Source of the DNA: Aquimarina mycalae
Lineage (GTDB): Bacteria > Bacteroidota > Bacteroidia > Flavobacteriales > Flavobacteriaceae
Reading direction: 5' to 3'
Length of the DNA stretch: 64,000 nt
Assembly: GCF_029906345.1 (NCBI RefSeq)
Contig: NZ_JARYGY010000001.1
Coordinates: 532,851 to 596,850 of the forward strand
Below the pieces are notes generated by a model. It saw only the letters and a program-made list of their open reading frames with translations, did no database searches and had not been told where the DNA came from. Every line of letters starts with the position of its first letter. Within the stretch, counting starts at the first letter, position 1. Shown in pieces: positions 17,640 to 27,021 of this stretch. A program made the translations under genes and the position numbers.

Positions 17640-18990
17640 TCATTGTTTAATCACTTTTTTAGTAGTGATTATTTTATTCGCTTTACTAGTATCTAATACA
17701 TTTATAATATAGTACCCAGATGGCAAATTGCTCATATCAACAGTATTTCTATCTGTTGTCAACACAATTTCCTGTACAAGTATTCCAGTGGTATTAAATA
17801 CTTTTATCTTTTTACCTGTCATATCTCTCGAAAAAGTAATGAAGTTGGTAACAGGATTCGGAAATATCTTAACATCATCCTGATTAGTATCATTGTCCCT
17901 ACTTGAAGTATAGGTAATTATCAATTTAGGTGCTGCTACCGATCCATTTTCTTTGGAAGCAAATGCAAAATCATTTCCTGAAAGTGCATTTAAAATCAAT
18001 GAAAGTTTATTGCCAGAAATCTGAGATATTTTTAAAGGTATTGTCTTCACACTACCTATAGGAAAATTAGCATTTAGTGTACCGAGTTGTGATCCTTTTC
18101 CTGGCTTATTAGCATTAGATAAATTAGTTTCTGTCCAATTATTATTATTCCCTTTATGGATGGTTATATTGCCATTACCTGCATCAGAAAATATAGTGAA
18201 TTGAAGATCAGCTTTTGTAATAGTTCCATTAATCGAACTGAGATCAAACATCAAATACCCTGTTCTTCTATTTAATTCGATACGTATCATATTGGAATTA
18301 TTTCTTGATGATCCTTGCAAAAAAGCATCATGAATAGGAGATAACGTTACGGTTTGTTCTACTGGTTGAATCTTTTTAGTTTCAATTTTGTCAATATTAT
18401 ACAAGTATCCTGATGCCCCTTTAAATAATAATCGCAACGTCTTCTCACCTGATGAAAGAGAGACAGTAGTCGTATATTTCTTATAATTATGCCACTGTCC
18501 AGTAACAGGAATATTTATTGAACCAACAACAGATCCAAATTCTAAAATATCTATTGTTCCGCCAACACCTTTACTAGAAGCATATACATCAAATGTATAC
18601 TCGCTATTGGCATCAACATTTACAGAATAATTAGCAAAATCACCATTTCTAATATACCCTAAATTCTTATCAGAAGCTGTTCCAGGTGTATTCTCTATAC
18701 GAACGCTTCCTGATTTTAATTCAAAATCTTCAGCTTCAAAGGAACCTGGAATATTGATAACATCAGTTGGAGGAACTGAATTATCTTCTACTGTAATATT
18801 TACAGACTGAGATGTAGTTACAGCTCCATCATTATCTGTAGCTTTTGCTATTATTGTATAATTTCCCACATTGGCGATAGTCGTGGATGTTTCATAAGGT
18901 ATAACTTGCTCAGTAGCTGCTAAGCTGTTATTTATAAAAAACTCAACTTTAGCTATAGTACCATCTGTATCTGATGCATTTGCACTCAAC
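17640..18990. repeat. Copy 1 of a direct repeat of about 1.35 kb (C-terminal cassette)
   Basis: This DNA aligns base for base, without insertion or deletion at the points I checked, with 20118-21468 at a constant offset of 2478 bases. It encodes the Ig, CBM6, CBM96-like and T9SS domains of the GH16 enzyme. Identity is highest around 18361-18970 and lower toward the T9SS tail. Confidence 0.85.
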
Positions 18991-19904
18991 GGAATTGTTT
19001 TACCTATATCAAAGCTAGTTCCATTTATAGGAGATAAAAGCTCTACTGTTGGTGCGATATTAGGATTATTATCATCAACTAATCTGTACGAACGAACCCA
19101 ATCATAATATGTAGTTCTAGAATCAGCAGATCCATTCATACCACCATCTGGTGGAACTGGGTTCCAATCATAGGTTTCTGTAACCAAACGTAAATACATA
19201 GGAAGATTAAAATCTGCTGGTGGTTTTATCTGACCAACAAATTTTCCGTCCAAATAAAATAAAACTTCACTCTTACTTTTCCACCAAGCACCATAAGTAT
19301 GGTAATTCTTCCAGGATTCTTCTCCCAATGGAGCTTTATTTCCTTTTTGACCAACAGGTGTACTATTACAAGTAGTACCTCTACTATGTGTATTAGAATT
19401 CATATTTCTGATGGTATTGTTTACCCAATTTGCACCATTAGAGTTAACACCTACTGTCTCAGTTATATCCAATTCTGTAGTTCTAACATCACAGCCGCTT
19501 CCTTCATTTCTTTTATTGAATAACCAAAAAGTAGAAGACATAAATGTTCTACTCGCTTTCATTTTGCATTCGTAATACCCATATGTTTGGCTTTTTAAAG
19601 ATCTTACTAAACCTCCAGCATGTGTATATGCTCCTTCTGGAGAAGGTAGTTTATAATTGGTAATCTGCAGATTACCTTCTTTTACTTTTATGGTGTTTTC
19701 TTTAAAAATCCCAGGAACTCTTCCTCTCCATTCAGGGCTTTGATCATCCCATTTCGAAAAATCCAGAGCATTACCATTAAACTCATCAGAAAGTGCTTCT
19801 ACCCTTTCCCATTTTTTCCCTTGAGGAGGTGTTGGCTGTGCAAAAACATTAATTGTCACAAAGAACAACAATAAAACTACTAGTTGATTTGTATTTTTTT
19901 TCAT
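17640..19904 (-). CDS. Secreted GH16 glycoside hydrolase (agarase-like) with Ig, CBM6, CBM96-like and T9SS domains
   Basis: 754 residues. A signal peptide (1-22) precedes a GH16 domain (about 28-275) with the active-site signature E144-L-D146-I-T-E149; the first Glu is the nucleophile and the last the acid/base. The closing TTYYDWVRSYRLV resembles marine beta-agarases and porphyranases, so red-algal galactan is the best guess. Further domains are an Ig-like domain (285-372), CBM6 (about 386-505, opening FEAEDFE), a DNRLRE/CBM96-like domain (518-665, DAFLQG and GYLMFDL) and a T9SS type A sorting domain (675-754). The C-terminal 450 residues are duplicated, without gaps, in the next gene upstream. 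Four secreted glycanase genes lie in a row here. Confidence 0.88.
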   Translation of the reverse strand: MKKNTNQLVVLLLFFVTINVFAQPTPPQGKKWERVEALSDEFNGNALDFSKWDDQSPEWRGRVPGIFKENTIKVKEGNLQITNYKLPSPEGAYTHAGGLVRSLKSQTYGYYECKMKASRTFMSSTFWLFNKRNEGSGCDVRTTELDITETVGVNSNGANWVNNTIRNMNSNTHSRGTTCNSTPVGQKGNKAPLGEESWKNYHTYGAWWKSKSEVLFYLDGKFVGQIKPPADFNLPMYLRLVTETYDWNPVPPDGGMNGSADSRTTYYDWVRSYRLVDDNNPNIAPTVELLSPINGTSFDIGKTIPLSANASDTDGTIAKVEFFINNSLAATEQVIPYETSTTIANVGNYTIIAKATDNDGAVTTSQSVNITVEDNSVPPTDVINIPGSFEAEDFELKSGSVRIENTPGTASDKNLGYIRNGDFANYSVNVDANSEYTFDVYASSKGVGGTIDILEFGSVVGSINIPVTGQWHNYKKYTTTVSLSSGEKTLRLLFKGASGYLYNIDKIETKKIQPVEQTVTLSPIHDAFLQGSSRNNSNMIRIELNRRTGYLMFDLSSINGTITKADLQFTIFSDAGNGNITIHKGNNNNWTETNLSNANKPGKGSQLGTLNANFPIGSVKTIPLKISQISGNKLSLILNALSGNDFAFASKENGSVAAPKLIITYTSSRDNDTNQDDVKIFPNPVTNFITFSRDMTGKKIKVFNTTGILVQEIVLTTDRNTVDMSNLPSGYYIINVLDTSKANKIITTKKVIKQ

Positions 19905-20070
19905 GATTAAAATAAGTTTTGTTCTATCAAATCAAAAAGAACAAAGAGTTTTAGGTATTTATAATAAGAAACAATAACACCACTCTATAAATGACTTATA
20001 AGCCATGTAGAATTGTGTTATTATCTCTTAAAATAGATGATAAACAATCTTAAAACTACAATTGTTTATT

Positions 20071-20114
20071 ACTCTCTTTAAATTCTATCCTTGATATGAT
20101 AAGAATTAAAGAGT
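20071..20114 (-). terminator. Long hairpin after the DUF5060 hydrolase gene, possible terminator
   Basis: Imperfect stem of about 17 bp (ACTCTTTAATTCTTATC against GATAGAATTTAAAGAGAGT) starting three bases past the stop at 20118. It is not followed by a T run on the minus strand. A second small hairpin (TAAACAAT / ATTGTTTA, 20041-20068) comes next. It could be an RNA-stability element or a weak terminator. Confidence 0.5.
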
Positions 20115-20117
20115 CTT

Positions 20118-21468
20118 CTAACGTTTCAATACTTTCTTAGTAGAAAGTATTTTATTCGTTTTACCTGCTTCTAATATATTTACAATATAATATCCAGATG
20201 ATAAGTGACTTATATCAACTGTGTTTTGACCTTCTTGAAGAACTACTTGCTTCACAAGCACTCCAACTGTATTAAATATTTTGATAATCTTACCTGCTGT
20301 AGCTCCAGAAAAATTAATCATATCCACCGCAGGATTTGGATAAAGAGTTATATCTTCAGAATTATCCAGGTCACCTCTATTAGTAGTGTAAGTTATGACT
20401 AATTGAGCGCTAGCAACCGATCCATTTTCTTTGGATGCAAATGCAAAATCATTACCTGAAAGAGCATCTATTATCAGAGATAATTTACCCTTAGAAATCT
20501 GCGCAGTTTTCAATGGTATTGTTTTAGTGCTACCTACTGGAAAATTAGCGTTTAGTGTTCCTAACTGTGTTCCTTTAGCTGGCTTATTAGCATTAGATAA
20601 ATTAGTTTCTGTCCAATTATTATTATTCCCTTTATGGATGGTTATATTTCCATTACCTGCATCAGAATAAACGGTAAATTTAAGATCCGCCTTTGTAATA
20701 GTTCCATTAATTGAACCGAGATCAAACATCAAATATCCTGTTCTTCTATTCAATTCTACTCGAACCATATCAGAATTATATCTGGTAGATCCTTGTAAGA
20801 ACGCATCATGTATTGGAGATAAAGCTACGGTTTGTTCTACTGGTTGAACTTTTGTTGTTTTAATTTTATCGATATTATACAGGTATCCTGATCCTCCTTT
20901 AAATGATAATCGCAACGTCTTCTCACCTGATGAAAGAGAAACAGTAGTTGTATATTTCTTATAATTATGCCACTGTCCAGTAACAGGAATATTTATTGAG
21001 CCAACAACAGATCCAGATTCTAAAATATCTATTGTTCCACCAACACCTTTACTAGAAGCATATACATCAAATGTATACTCGCTATTGGCATCAACATTTA
21101 CAGAATAATTAGCAAAATCACCATTTCTAATATACCCTAAATTCTTATCAGAAGCTGTTCCAGGTGTGTTTTCTATACGAACGCTTCCTGATTTTAATTC
21201 AAAATCTTCAGCTTCAAAAGATCCTGGAATATTGATAACATCAGTTGGAGGAACTGAATTATCTTCTACTGTAATATTTACAGACTGAGATGTAGTTACA
21301 GCTCCATCATTATCTGTAGCTTTTGCTATTATTGTATAATTTCCCACATTGGCGATAGTCGTGGATGTTTCATAAGGTATAACTTGCTCAGTAGCTGCTA
21401 AGCTGTTATTTATAAAAAACTCAACTTTAGCTATAGTACCATCCGTATCTGATGCATTTGCCACTAAA
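20118..21468. repeat. Copy 2 of the C-terminal cassette repeat of about 1.35 kb
   Basis: Colinear with 17640-18990 at a constant offset of 2478 bases, measured at the stop codons, at the GGCTTATT site (18103/20581), at AAATGTATAC (18591/21069) and at the ASDTDG-coding site (18961/21439). The upstream part of each gene is unrelated. Confidence 0.85.
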
Positions 21469-24005
21469 GGAATCGTTTGTCCTATTTCAAAATTAGCTCC
21501 ATCGACTGGAGATGTTATAGATACTTGAGGAGGTTTATTTTCATCTCCACAATCTACTAAAACTTCATCGGGCCCATTCCCTGAAGGTTTGGTATAACTT
21601 TTAGATAACACAAACTTATCCATCTCAAACCCATCTTCTCTCATAGAAAAGGATATGGTATGAATCCCAGCAGAAGGTATATCTAAATATATCTTTTGTG
21701 CTTCTCCACAATGATTTGCATTTGTTCGTTGTTTACTCTCCCAAGTCCATTGGTTTTTACCTGAACACCATTGCATTCTGTTTCCAGAAGCTGGCCAATT
21801 TCCATTCAGTCCTACGTGAACTCCATTATCTTCTGATCCTGTAGAATGCGCTCTCACCCACACAAAATATTTTCCTGGAGTTGTAAATTTTACTTTATAA
21901 TTAATGATTGCAACCTGACCTGCAGTATTAGAAAAACTAACTCCATTAACTAAAGGATCATCATGTGTAACTCTTGTATCGGGTAAAATTTCTAAATATC
22001 CTCCTCCACTTGCCCCAGAAGAGTGATCTGGATCTGGATCTGGTGTAGGTGTGGACCCACTTCCATCCAACACATACCATTCTCTATTATCAGTTTTTGA
22101 TTGACTGTCAAAATGTTCTGCTTCTACAGCTACAACCCCATTTTGTTCTAAAGCTACACATTGATCAGGGTCTCCACCACCTCCATCTTTTTTCTTAATT
22201 AGAGCTACCCAATCATTATTATCAGGAGCTACAAGATTTCCGTTTAGGGTAGTAGCATTAGTTAAACCACTACCGCTACGTGGATTATACCATTGTACAT
22301 TATATTCTGCATTTCCTGAAGGCAAGCTCAAACCTGTAGTACCTCCATTAGGTCTATAAACGGCATATATTTCTCCCGCTTTAGCTAAGACATAATCATT
22401 ATTATCAGATGTTACTCCATCTGAAGAAGTCATAGTTATCAAATCATCTTGTAAATAATTATTGAAAAATCGTAATGCTCTAGCAGCATCGGCATATTTT
22501 CCATCTCTTGATCTATGATTTTGCGCGGTTAAATCTGTCTGGCCTGTACTATATCCATAATAATATTCAACACCAGCTCCACCAGCCATTAATGCACCCC
22601 ATAATACTCGATGGCGTACTAACTTATCATCTTTACCATCTTGATCCACTCCGATCTGAGCATTTCCTTGTTCATCATTTGCTACTACCCATTTCTTTCC
22701 TGCATTCTTTGATTTCTCTATCCAACGTTTAACATCATTATGTACCTTACTTTTATCTGTTTGGATTGAAGCTCCTGTAAGTTCAGAATTATTCCCTAAT
22801 AAAGGATTATATCGTTGATCTTGTTGTCCAGGATAGGTATGTATTACCACAAGATGATCATAAGGATCTACTTGTTTTATATAACTCGCTGTACTTTTTA
22901 CAACATTATCTGGTATGGTGGTTTCTTCAGTCAGATTCCAATTAAGTGCTAAATGATGTCCAAAACGAGCTATTAACTCTCGATAGTATAATTTTCTCTG
23001 ACGCCCAAAAGCATTTCCATCCATTATATTATCGTTTTCAGTCTCCATAGTTTTGAAATGCATATACATTCCTTTCTTATCAGCATATTCAAATATTTTT
23101 TCCCATTGCGCAAGTTTAGATACATCGAATCTATCTTTGTGCACTCCTTTGTTCCATTGATCACCATCTCCGTATCCGTTATACTGATTGATACTAACTT
23201 TTAATGCATGAGGAAACACATTTTCATCATCACCATGCAGACTCAATGTAAGAAATGAAAACGCATTCACTCCTTTATCAGAAAGATACTTGACTACTCC
23301 TAATAACTCTGTTCCTTTTCCACCATTCCAGGTATAATCTCCAGCATCTGCCGCTACATAATCTTGTTGATGAGGGTTCCAGGATTTACGTCTATTTCCT
23401 CTGTTAGGTGTATTATCAAAATCATCATAAGCAAGAGTATTCTCTGGCGCATCGGCTCCTGCTTTTATAAACCAATCACCATTAGGACTGTTAGGATTAG
23501 TACCTATATGTCTTAGGTAGTGTTGCCCAACATATTTCAATCTTCCTAAATTTTTACTTCTAAAATCTCTCCCCGACTTATTGGATTCTGCAATATCAAA
23601 AGATCCTGTATCTCCATTCATAAATCCTGCATTAGAACCTCCAGTATTTATAGCCACATTAGATCCAGACTTAAATGAGGCGGTCCAATTCCAGGTTCCT
23701 GTTTGATCTGGTGCAAAATGTACTCTCCATTTATTTCCAGAATCACAACCATTATTTTCTGCATTACCGCAGGCAGCAAAATATCCAGGAACTTTATAAC
23801 TCCTGTTACTTCCTTGATGTGTAAATGTTACTTCTAATCGATAATCCGAATATGGATTTGGGTTCGCGGTCTCTGATGTATTAGGACCGTTAAAAGTCAA
23901 AGTGACTTTATGCCACCTTTTTAATTCTCCTTCTGGAGTTTGTGCTTGTAGCAAAAATCCAAGAAATAAGAATATTAATAAAACGTTGAGTTTAGTTAGT
24001 TTCAT
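20118..24005 (-). CDS. Secreted DUF5060 / TIM-barrel glycoside hydrolase with Ig, CBM6, CBM96-like and T9SS domains
   Basis: 1295 residues. A signal peptide (1-21) is followed by a DUF5060 beta domain (about 28-130; RWHKVTLTFNGP ... GTWNWTASF), then an (alpha/beta)8 barrel (about 150-535). Candidate catalytic glutamates are E360/E361 in WNLTEE and E445 in VVANDEQGN, a clan GH-A-like pair. A small C-terminal beta domain (540-615) and a CBM-like region (620-825, VVAVEAEHFD) follow. The tail, from about residue 840, repeats that of the GH16 gene: Ig, CBM6, CBM96-like and T9SS. The substrate is not assigned; the context suggests an algal or plant polysaccharide. The 38-bp element at 24225-24262 lies upstream. 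Confidence 0.85.
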   Translation of the reverse strand: MKLTKLNVLLIFLFLGFLLQAQTPEGELKRWHKVTLTFNGPNTSETANPNPYSDYRLEVTFTHQGSNRSYKVPGYFAACGNAENNGCDSGNKWRVHFAPDQTGTWNWTASFKSGSNVAINTGGSNAGFMNGDTGSFDIAESNKSGRDFRSKNLGRLKYVGQHYLRHIGTNPNSPNGDWFIKAGADAPENTLAYDDFDNTPNRGNRRKSWNPHQQDYVAADAGDYTWNGGKGTELLGVVKYLSDKGVNAFSFLTLSLHGDDENVFPHALKVSINQYNGYGDGDQWNKGVHKDRFDVSKLAQWEKIFEYADKKGMYMHFKTMETENDNIMDGNAFGRQRKLYYRELIARFGHHLALNWNLTEETTIPDNVVKSTASYIKQVDPYDHLVVIHTYPGQQDQRYNPLLGNNSELTGASIQTDKSKVHNDVKRWIEKSKNAGKKWVVANDEQGNAQIGVDQDGKDDKLVRHRVLWGALMAGGAGVEYYYGYSTGQTDLTAQNHRSRDGKYADAARALRFFNNYLQDDLITMTSSDGVTSDNNDYVLAKAGEIYAVYRPNGGTTGLSLPSGNAEYNVQWYNPRSGSGLTNATTLNGNLVAPDNNDWVALIKKKDGGGGDPDQCVALEQNGVVAVEAEHFDSQSKTDNREWYVLDGSGSTPTPDPDPDHSSGASGGGYLEILPDTRVTHDDPLVNGVSFSNTAGQVAIINYKVKFTTPGKYFVWVRAHSTGSEDNGVHVGLNGNWPASGNRMQWCSGKNQWTWESKQRTNANHCGEAQKIYLDIPSAGIHTISFSMREDGFEMDKFVLSKSYTKPSGNGPDEVLVDCGDENKPPQVSITSPVDGANFEIGQTIPLVANASDTDGTIAKVEFFINNSLAATEQVIPYETSTTIANVGNYTIIAKATDNDGAVTTSQSVNITVEDNSVPPTDVINIPGSFEAEDFELKSGSVRIENTPGTASDKNLGYIRNGDFANYSVNVDANSEYTFDVYASSKGVGGTIDILESGSVVGSINIPVTGQWHNYKKYTTTVSLSSGEKTLRLSFKGGSGYLYNIDKIKTTKVQPVEQTVALSPIHDAFLQGSTRYNSDMVRVELNRRTGYLMFDLGSINGTITKADLKFTVYSDAGNGNITIHKGNNNNWTETNLSNANKPAKGTQLGTLNANFPVGSTKTIPLKTAQISKGKLSLIIDALSGNDFAFASKENGSVASAQLVITYTTNRGDLDNSEDITLYPNPAVDMINFSGATAGKIIKIFNTVGVLVKQVVLQEGQNTVDISHLSSGYYIVNILEAGKTNKILSTKKVLKR

Positions 24006-24224
24006 GATTTAAATTGTCTTTGTGTGTATGGTTTTAAGATATTTATTGGTTTGTATATAAGTATTCAAAGAACGTTTTTTATTGCATTTAATTCTATCCG
24101 AAAAAACACAATAACTCTCTAGTTAACAATATTTAACAAGTATTAATTAACAAGGAAAAAGTTAAATTTAGTAGACTTTAATCTTGTTGTTTTTAAGAAA
24201 ACTATTATGTGATACTTAAGCAGC

Positions 24225-24262
24225 AGAATTCGTTTAAACATGGCTAGAATTCGATTTAAAAT
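24225..24262 (-). promoter_or_regulatory. 38-bp bipartite element upstream of the DUF5060 hydrolase
   Basis: Read on the minus strand, ATTTTAAATCGAAT is followed by a 13-base spacer and AAACGAATTCT. The same two half-sites with the same 13-base spacing occur at 33765-33802 before the GH9/GH48 cellulase gene. The spacers differ apart from a few bases. The core CGAAT appears in both halves in the same orientation, as expected for a direct-repeat binding site. Confidence 0.6.
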
Positions 24263-24390
24263 CAATTCGCTATTGATGATTTTCTTTACTGCTTTATAAA
24301 GTTTAGAGGAAGATCATCCTACTATCTTACATTGTTTTTTAACTCTTTTTTAACAGAAAAACAAAGCTTATTTCGAGCGGTTATAATAAG

Positions 24391-24430
24391 AAAAAGAGTG
24401 GAGCTAATCTTTAAAAATCATAGCTCCCTC
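24391..24430 (-). terminator. Rho-independent terminator of the GH5 gene
   Basis: On the minus strand GAGGGAGCTA pairs with TAGCTCCACTC across a 14-base loop and is followed by TTTTTC. It starts 13 bases past the GH5 stop at 24443. Confidence 0.85.
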
Positions 24431-24442
24431 TATATTCAATAT

Positions 24443-26827
24443 TTATCGTTTGATAATTCGTTTGGTTCTGGATTCTTTATTATGATTAAGTTTAATAAAG
24501 TATAAACCAGATTTGAGTTCTATAGTGCTTACATCGATTGTATTTACTTTTGATTGCACCTTAATAGTTTTTACTATCCTTCCTGTAATATCTACAATAT
24601 TAATTCTTGCCCCATTCATTGAATCTGTTAGTTTTATTGACAAAACATCATCTATTGGGTTTGGATATGTTTCTAATCGAAAGTTATGATCTACAACAGG
24701 ATCCTTTAGTAAATTTGCACAACTTGGAGTTGTATCACTATTGCTAAAATAAATCGTAAAAATCTTACTCTTAGACACTAATACAAAATTGTTTCCATCC
24801 ATAGCGGCGTAATAAGCCCCATCTAGATTAGGAAATCCAGTTCCAGCAAGGGTAATGTCTGGTTGTATAGCGTTAAAATTCTGACTAGTCACATTATTTT
24901 TCAGATCATTCCACCAACTAGGAATTCCATCGTTAGTATTCATAGAGAACTGCCACAACCCGTTATTTTGTAAATCCCAATTAATGGTAAAATTTGTCAC
25001 ATTACTTAAATCAGGGCCTCCAGAACCTAGGACATATATCTTAGTATAAGCAACATTAGCTATTGAAGGTAATGGATTAGATAGAGGTGCTCCAAAACTA
25101 CAATCATTTCCATTATTAGATTCTGTTATTACAATTGTTACCGTATCTGTATCCGAAATTCCATCTCCGTTGGATGCTATTAAGGTAACTGTATAGTTTC
25201 CTTTACTAGTATATTCGTGAGATGCTGTAATCCCTGTACTTGTTGTACCATCTCCAAAATCCCAGTTATATGTTAATGCACTTCCATCTGATATAGTAGA
25301 ACCCGAAGCATCAAAATTAATTGTTACTGGAGCCTCTCCTCCTGTAACGTCGGATGTTATGTTTGCGATCACCGATGGAGTATTGGTATCCGGATCATTA
25401 ACTATAATTGTTAGTATTTCTATATCACTTAGTGATCCATCATTGACAGTTACACTTACTTGATATGTTCCTGGCACAGTAAACAGGTGCGATACTCCAA
25501 TTCCCGTTGCAACACTTCCATCATCAAAATCCCAATCAAACGTCAATGTATCCCCATTTGGATCTGAAGAATTCGAAGCATCAAACTCAACTGTTAAAGG
25601 TGCATCTCCTGTAGTTACATTAGCAGTAAAACTTGCTATTGGAGGCAGATTACCTGTTCCTCCGACTACATTAGGAATTAATGGCGCAAAATGTGGGTTA
25701 AGAACATCCAGTTTCCATTGATTAACACTGGTCCAATCATCCTGTAAAATACCTCCTGTATCTCCAGAATTAGGATTCATGGTCCAGAAAGTCCATGAAT
25801 AGATCCCACCCATAAAATCCATCCATTCTGTAAACCAAGTATATGCTATTCCATTAAACGCATCTTGATCTTTAATTCCAAATTCTCCAATAAAAAGTGG
25901 TGAAGTATTATTCTCATATAAGTAATGAAAATGTTCCTGCCATAAACCTGGCATATTCTGAGGAAAATTAGATACTGTAAACCAATCTTGTTGAGATACT
26001 TCTGGCCCGTATTCATGTGCTGAATACACTAATTTTTCTGGTTTTGACAACTGTACTGGATACTTTTCTGCTCCTTTAAGTTGTCCTCCCCACCAATAAG
26101 AATCTCCCTCAAACTCACCAACACCTTCTACCATAATCAAGACATTAGGATTTACTGCCAGTACCGCATTACCGCATCGTTCTGCCGCTTTATTCCAATC
26201 TGTAGCTGGATTACTATTCCCCCAAGAAGATCCATGAGGTTCATTATTTAAATCCATTGCCACAACAGCTGAAAAATCTTTATAACGTTCTGCCATAAAA
26301 ATCCAATCATTAATCCATCGTTCTTCTGAATACTCAGGAGTATACCAATAGGCTTCATTTAAAAACCCATCAGCTGCACGAGAATGATTATCCAAAACAA
26401 TTTTTATATCATTTTCTTGACACCATCGAACAAAAATATCTAATAACTCTATTGGTGTACTTACTGTTGTTTCTTCCTCATTCATGGGAGAAATGCCAGT
26501 GTAAGGATCGGTTCCATATGAATTAATATTAACACTTGCTCCTGGATTGAGCATTTCATTACACCAAGGCACTCTGATCGTATTAAAACCTAAATCTTTA
26601 ATTTGTTGTAACACACTTTTCATATCTCTACTCCAAATACCATGAGGACTATATAGAGAAGTTTCAAAACCAAACCAATTCACTCCTGTAAGTCGTACCT
26701 CTTTCCCTGTACTATCATACAATTTATTTCCTGAAGCTGTCAAAAAATTTTGCTGTTGTGCCAAAATTCCTGATGCACTATTGCATAACAATAGCAGTAG
26801 TACTAAATAATTTACGAATCGTTTCAT
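24443..26827 (-). CDS. Secreted GH5 subfamily 1-like endoglucanase with two PKD domains, a novel module and a T9SS domain
   Basis: 794 residues. A signal peptide (1-23) is followed by a GH5 barrel (about 28-395). It opens RLTGVNWFGFETSLYSPHGI, as in Acidothermus E1-type GH5_1 cellulases. The acid/base is E196 in NNEPHG and the nucleophile E315 in FIGEFG. Two PKD domains (about 400-485 and 488-570) follow, then an unassigned module (575-703, bounded by cysteines, with INWDLQNNGLWQFSMNTNDG) that also occurs twice in the GH9/GH48 protein, then a T9SS sorting domain (715-794). It should be exported to the surface or medium to cut cellulose or beta-glucan internally. It lies downstream of the GH9/GH48 gene on the same strand, but a terminator separates them. 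Confidence 0.92.
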   Translation of the reverse strand: MKRFVNYLVLLLLLCNSASGILAQQQNFLTASGNKLYDSTGKEVRLTGVNWFGFETSLYSPHGIWSRDMKSVLQQIKDLGFNTIRVPWCNEMLNPGASVNINSYGTDPYTGISPMNEEETTVSTPIELLDIFVRWCQENDIKIVLDNHSRAADGFLNEAYWYTPEYSEERWINDWIFMAERYKDFSAVVAMDLNNEPHGSSWGNSNPATDWNKAAERCGNAVLAVNPNVLIMVEGVGEFEGDSYWWGGQLKGAEKYPVQLSKPEKLVYSAHEYGPEVSQQDWFTVSNFPQNMPGLWQEHFHYLYENNTSPLFIGEFGIKDQDAFNGIAYTWFTEWMDFMGGIYSWTFWTMNPNSGDTGGILQDDWTSVNQWKLDVLNPHFAPLIPNVVGGTGNLPPIASFTANVTTGDAPLTVEFDASNSSDPNGDTLTFDWDFDDGSVATGIGVSHLFTVPGTYQVSVTVNDGSLSDIEILTIIVNDPDTNTPSVIANITSDVTGGEAPVTINFDASGSTISDGSALTYNWDFGDGTTSTGITASHEYTSKGNYTVTLIASNGDGISDTDTVTIVITESNNGNDCSFGAPLSNPLPSIANVAYTKIYVLGSGGPDLSNVTNFTINWDLQNNGLWQFSMNTNDGIPSWWNDLKNNVTSQNFNAIQPDITLAGTGFPNLDGAYYAAMDGNNFVLVSKSKIFTIYFSNSDTTPSCANLLKDPVVDHNFRLETYPNPIDDVLSIKLTDSMNGARINIVDITGRIVKTIKVQSKVNTIDVSTIELKSGLYFIKLNHNKESRTKRIIKR

Positions 26828-26980
26828 GTATATATTTTTTTCACTATTACGAGCTGTTATAATCTATTTAATCGAATTAGTTTACATAAAAAGGCTACCC
26901 AAATCCATAGGTATTCTTATATAAATTATAAGAATAACAATGTATTTTAATTCCTATATATTAAACTAGAAGAGGGCTAT

Positions 26981-27010
26981 AAAAAAAAGAGAGGTTTTTA
27001 CAACCTCTCT
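26981..27010 (-). terminator. Rho-independent terminator of the GH9/GH48 gene
   Basis: 8-bp stem AGAGAGGT / ACCTCTCT with a 7-base loop. On the minus strand it is followed by an unbroken run of T residues. It starts 12 bases past the stop codon at 27022. Confidence 0.92.
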
Positions 27011-27021
27011 CCTTTTAAATC

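Larger units (their letters stand above)
24006..24442. other. Intergenic region of 437 bp holding the control region of the DUF5060 hydrolase gene
   Basis: The spacer holds, from the DUF5060 gene outwards, a 219-base leader/promoter region, the 38-bp bipartite element at 24225-24262, an adjoining inverted repeat AAATCAAT-N5-ATTGATgATTT (24259-24282) and, at its far end, the GH5 terminator (24391-24430). No open frame is convincing. Confidence 0.6.

Noticed and set aside
17640..24005. Mobile element as cause of the 1.35-kb repeat
   Set aside because: No transposase, terminal inverted repeats or target duplications are seen; the repeat boundaries coincide with protein domain and gene ends.
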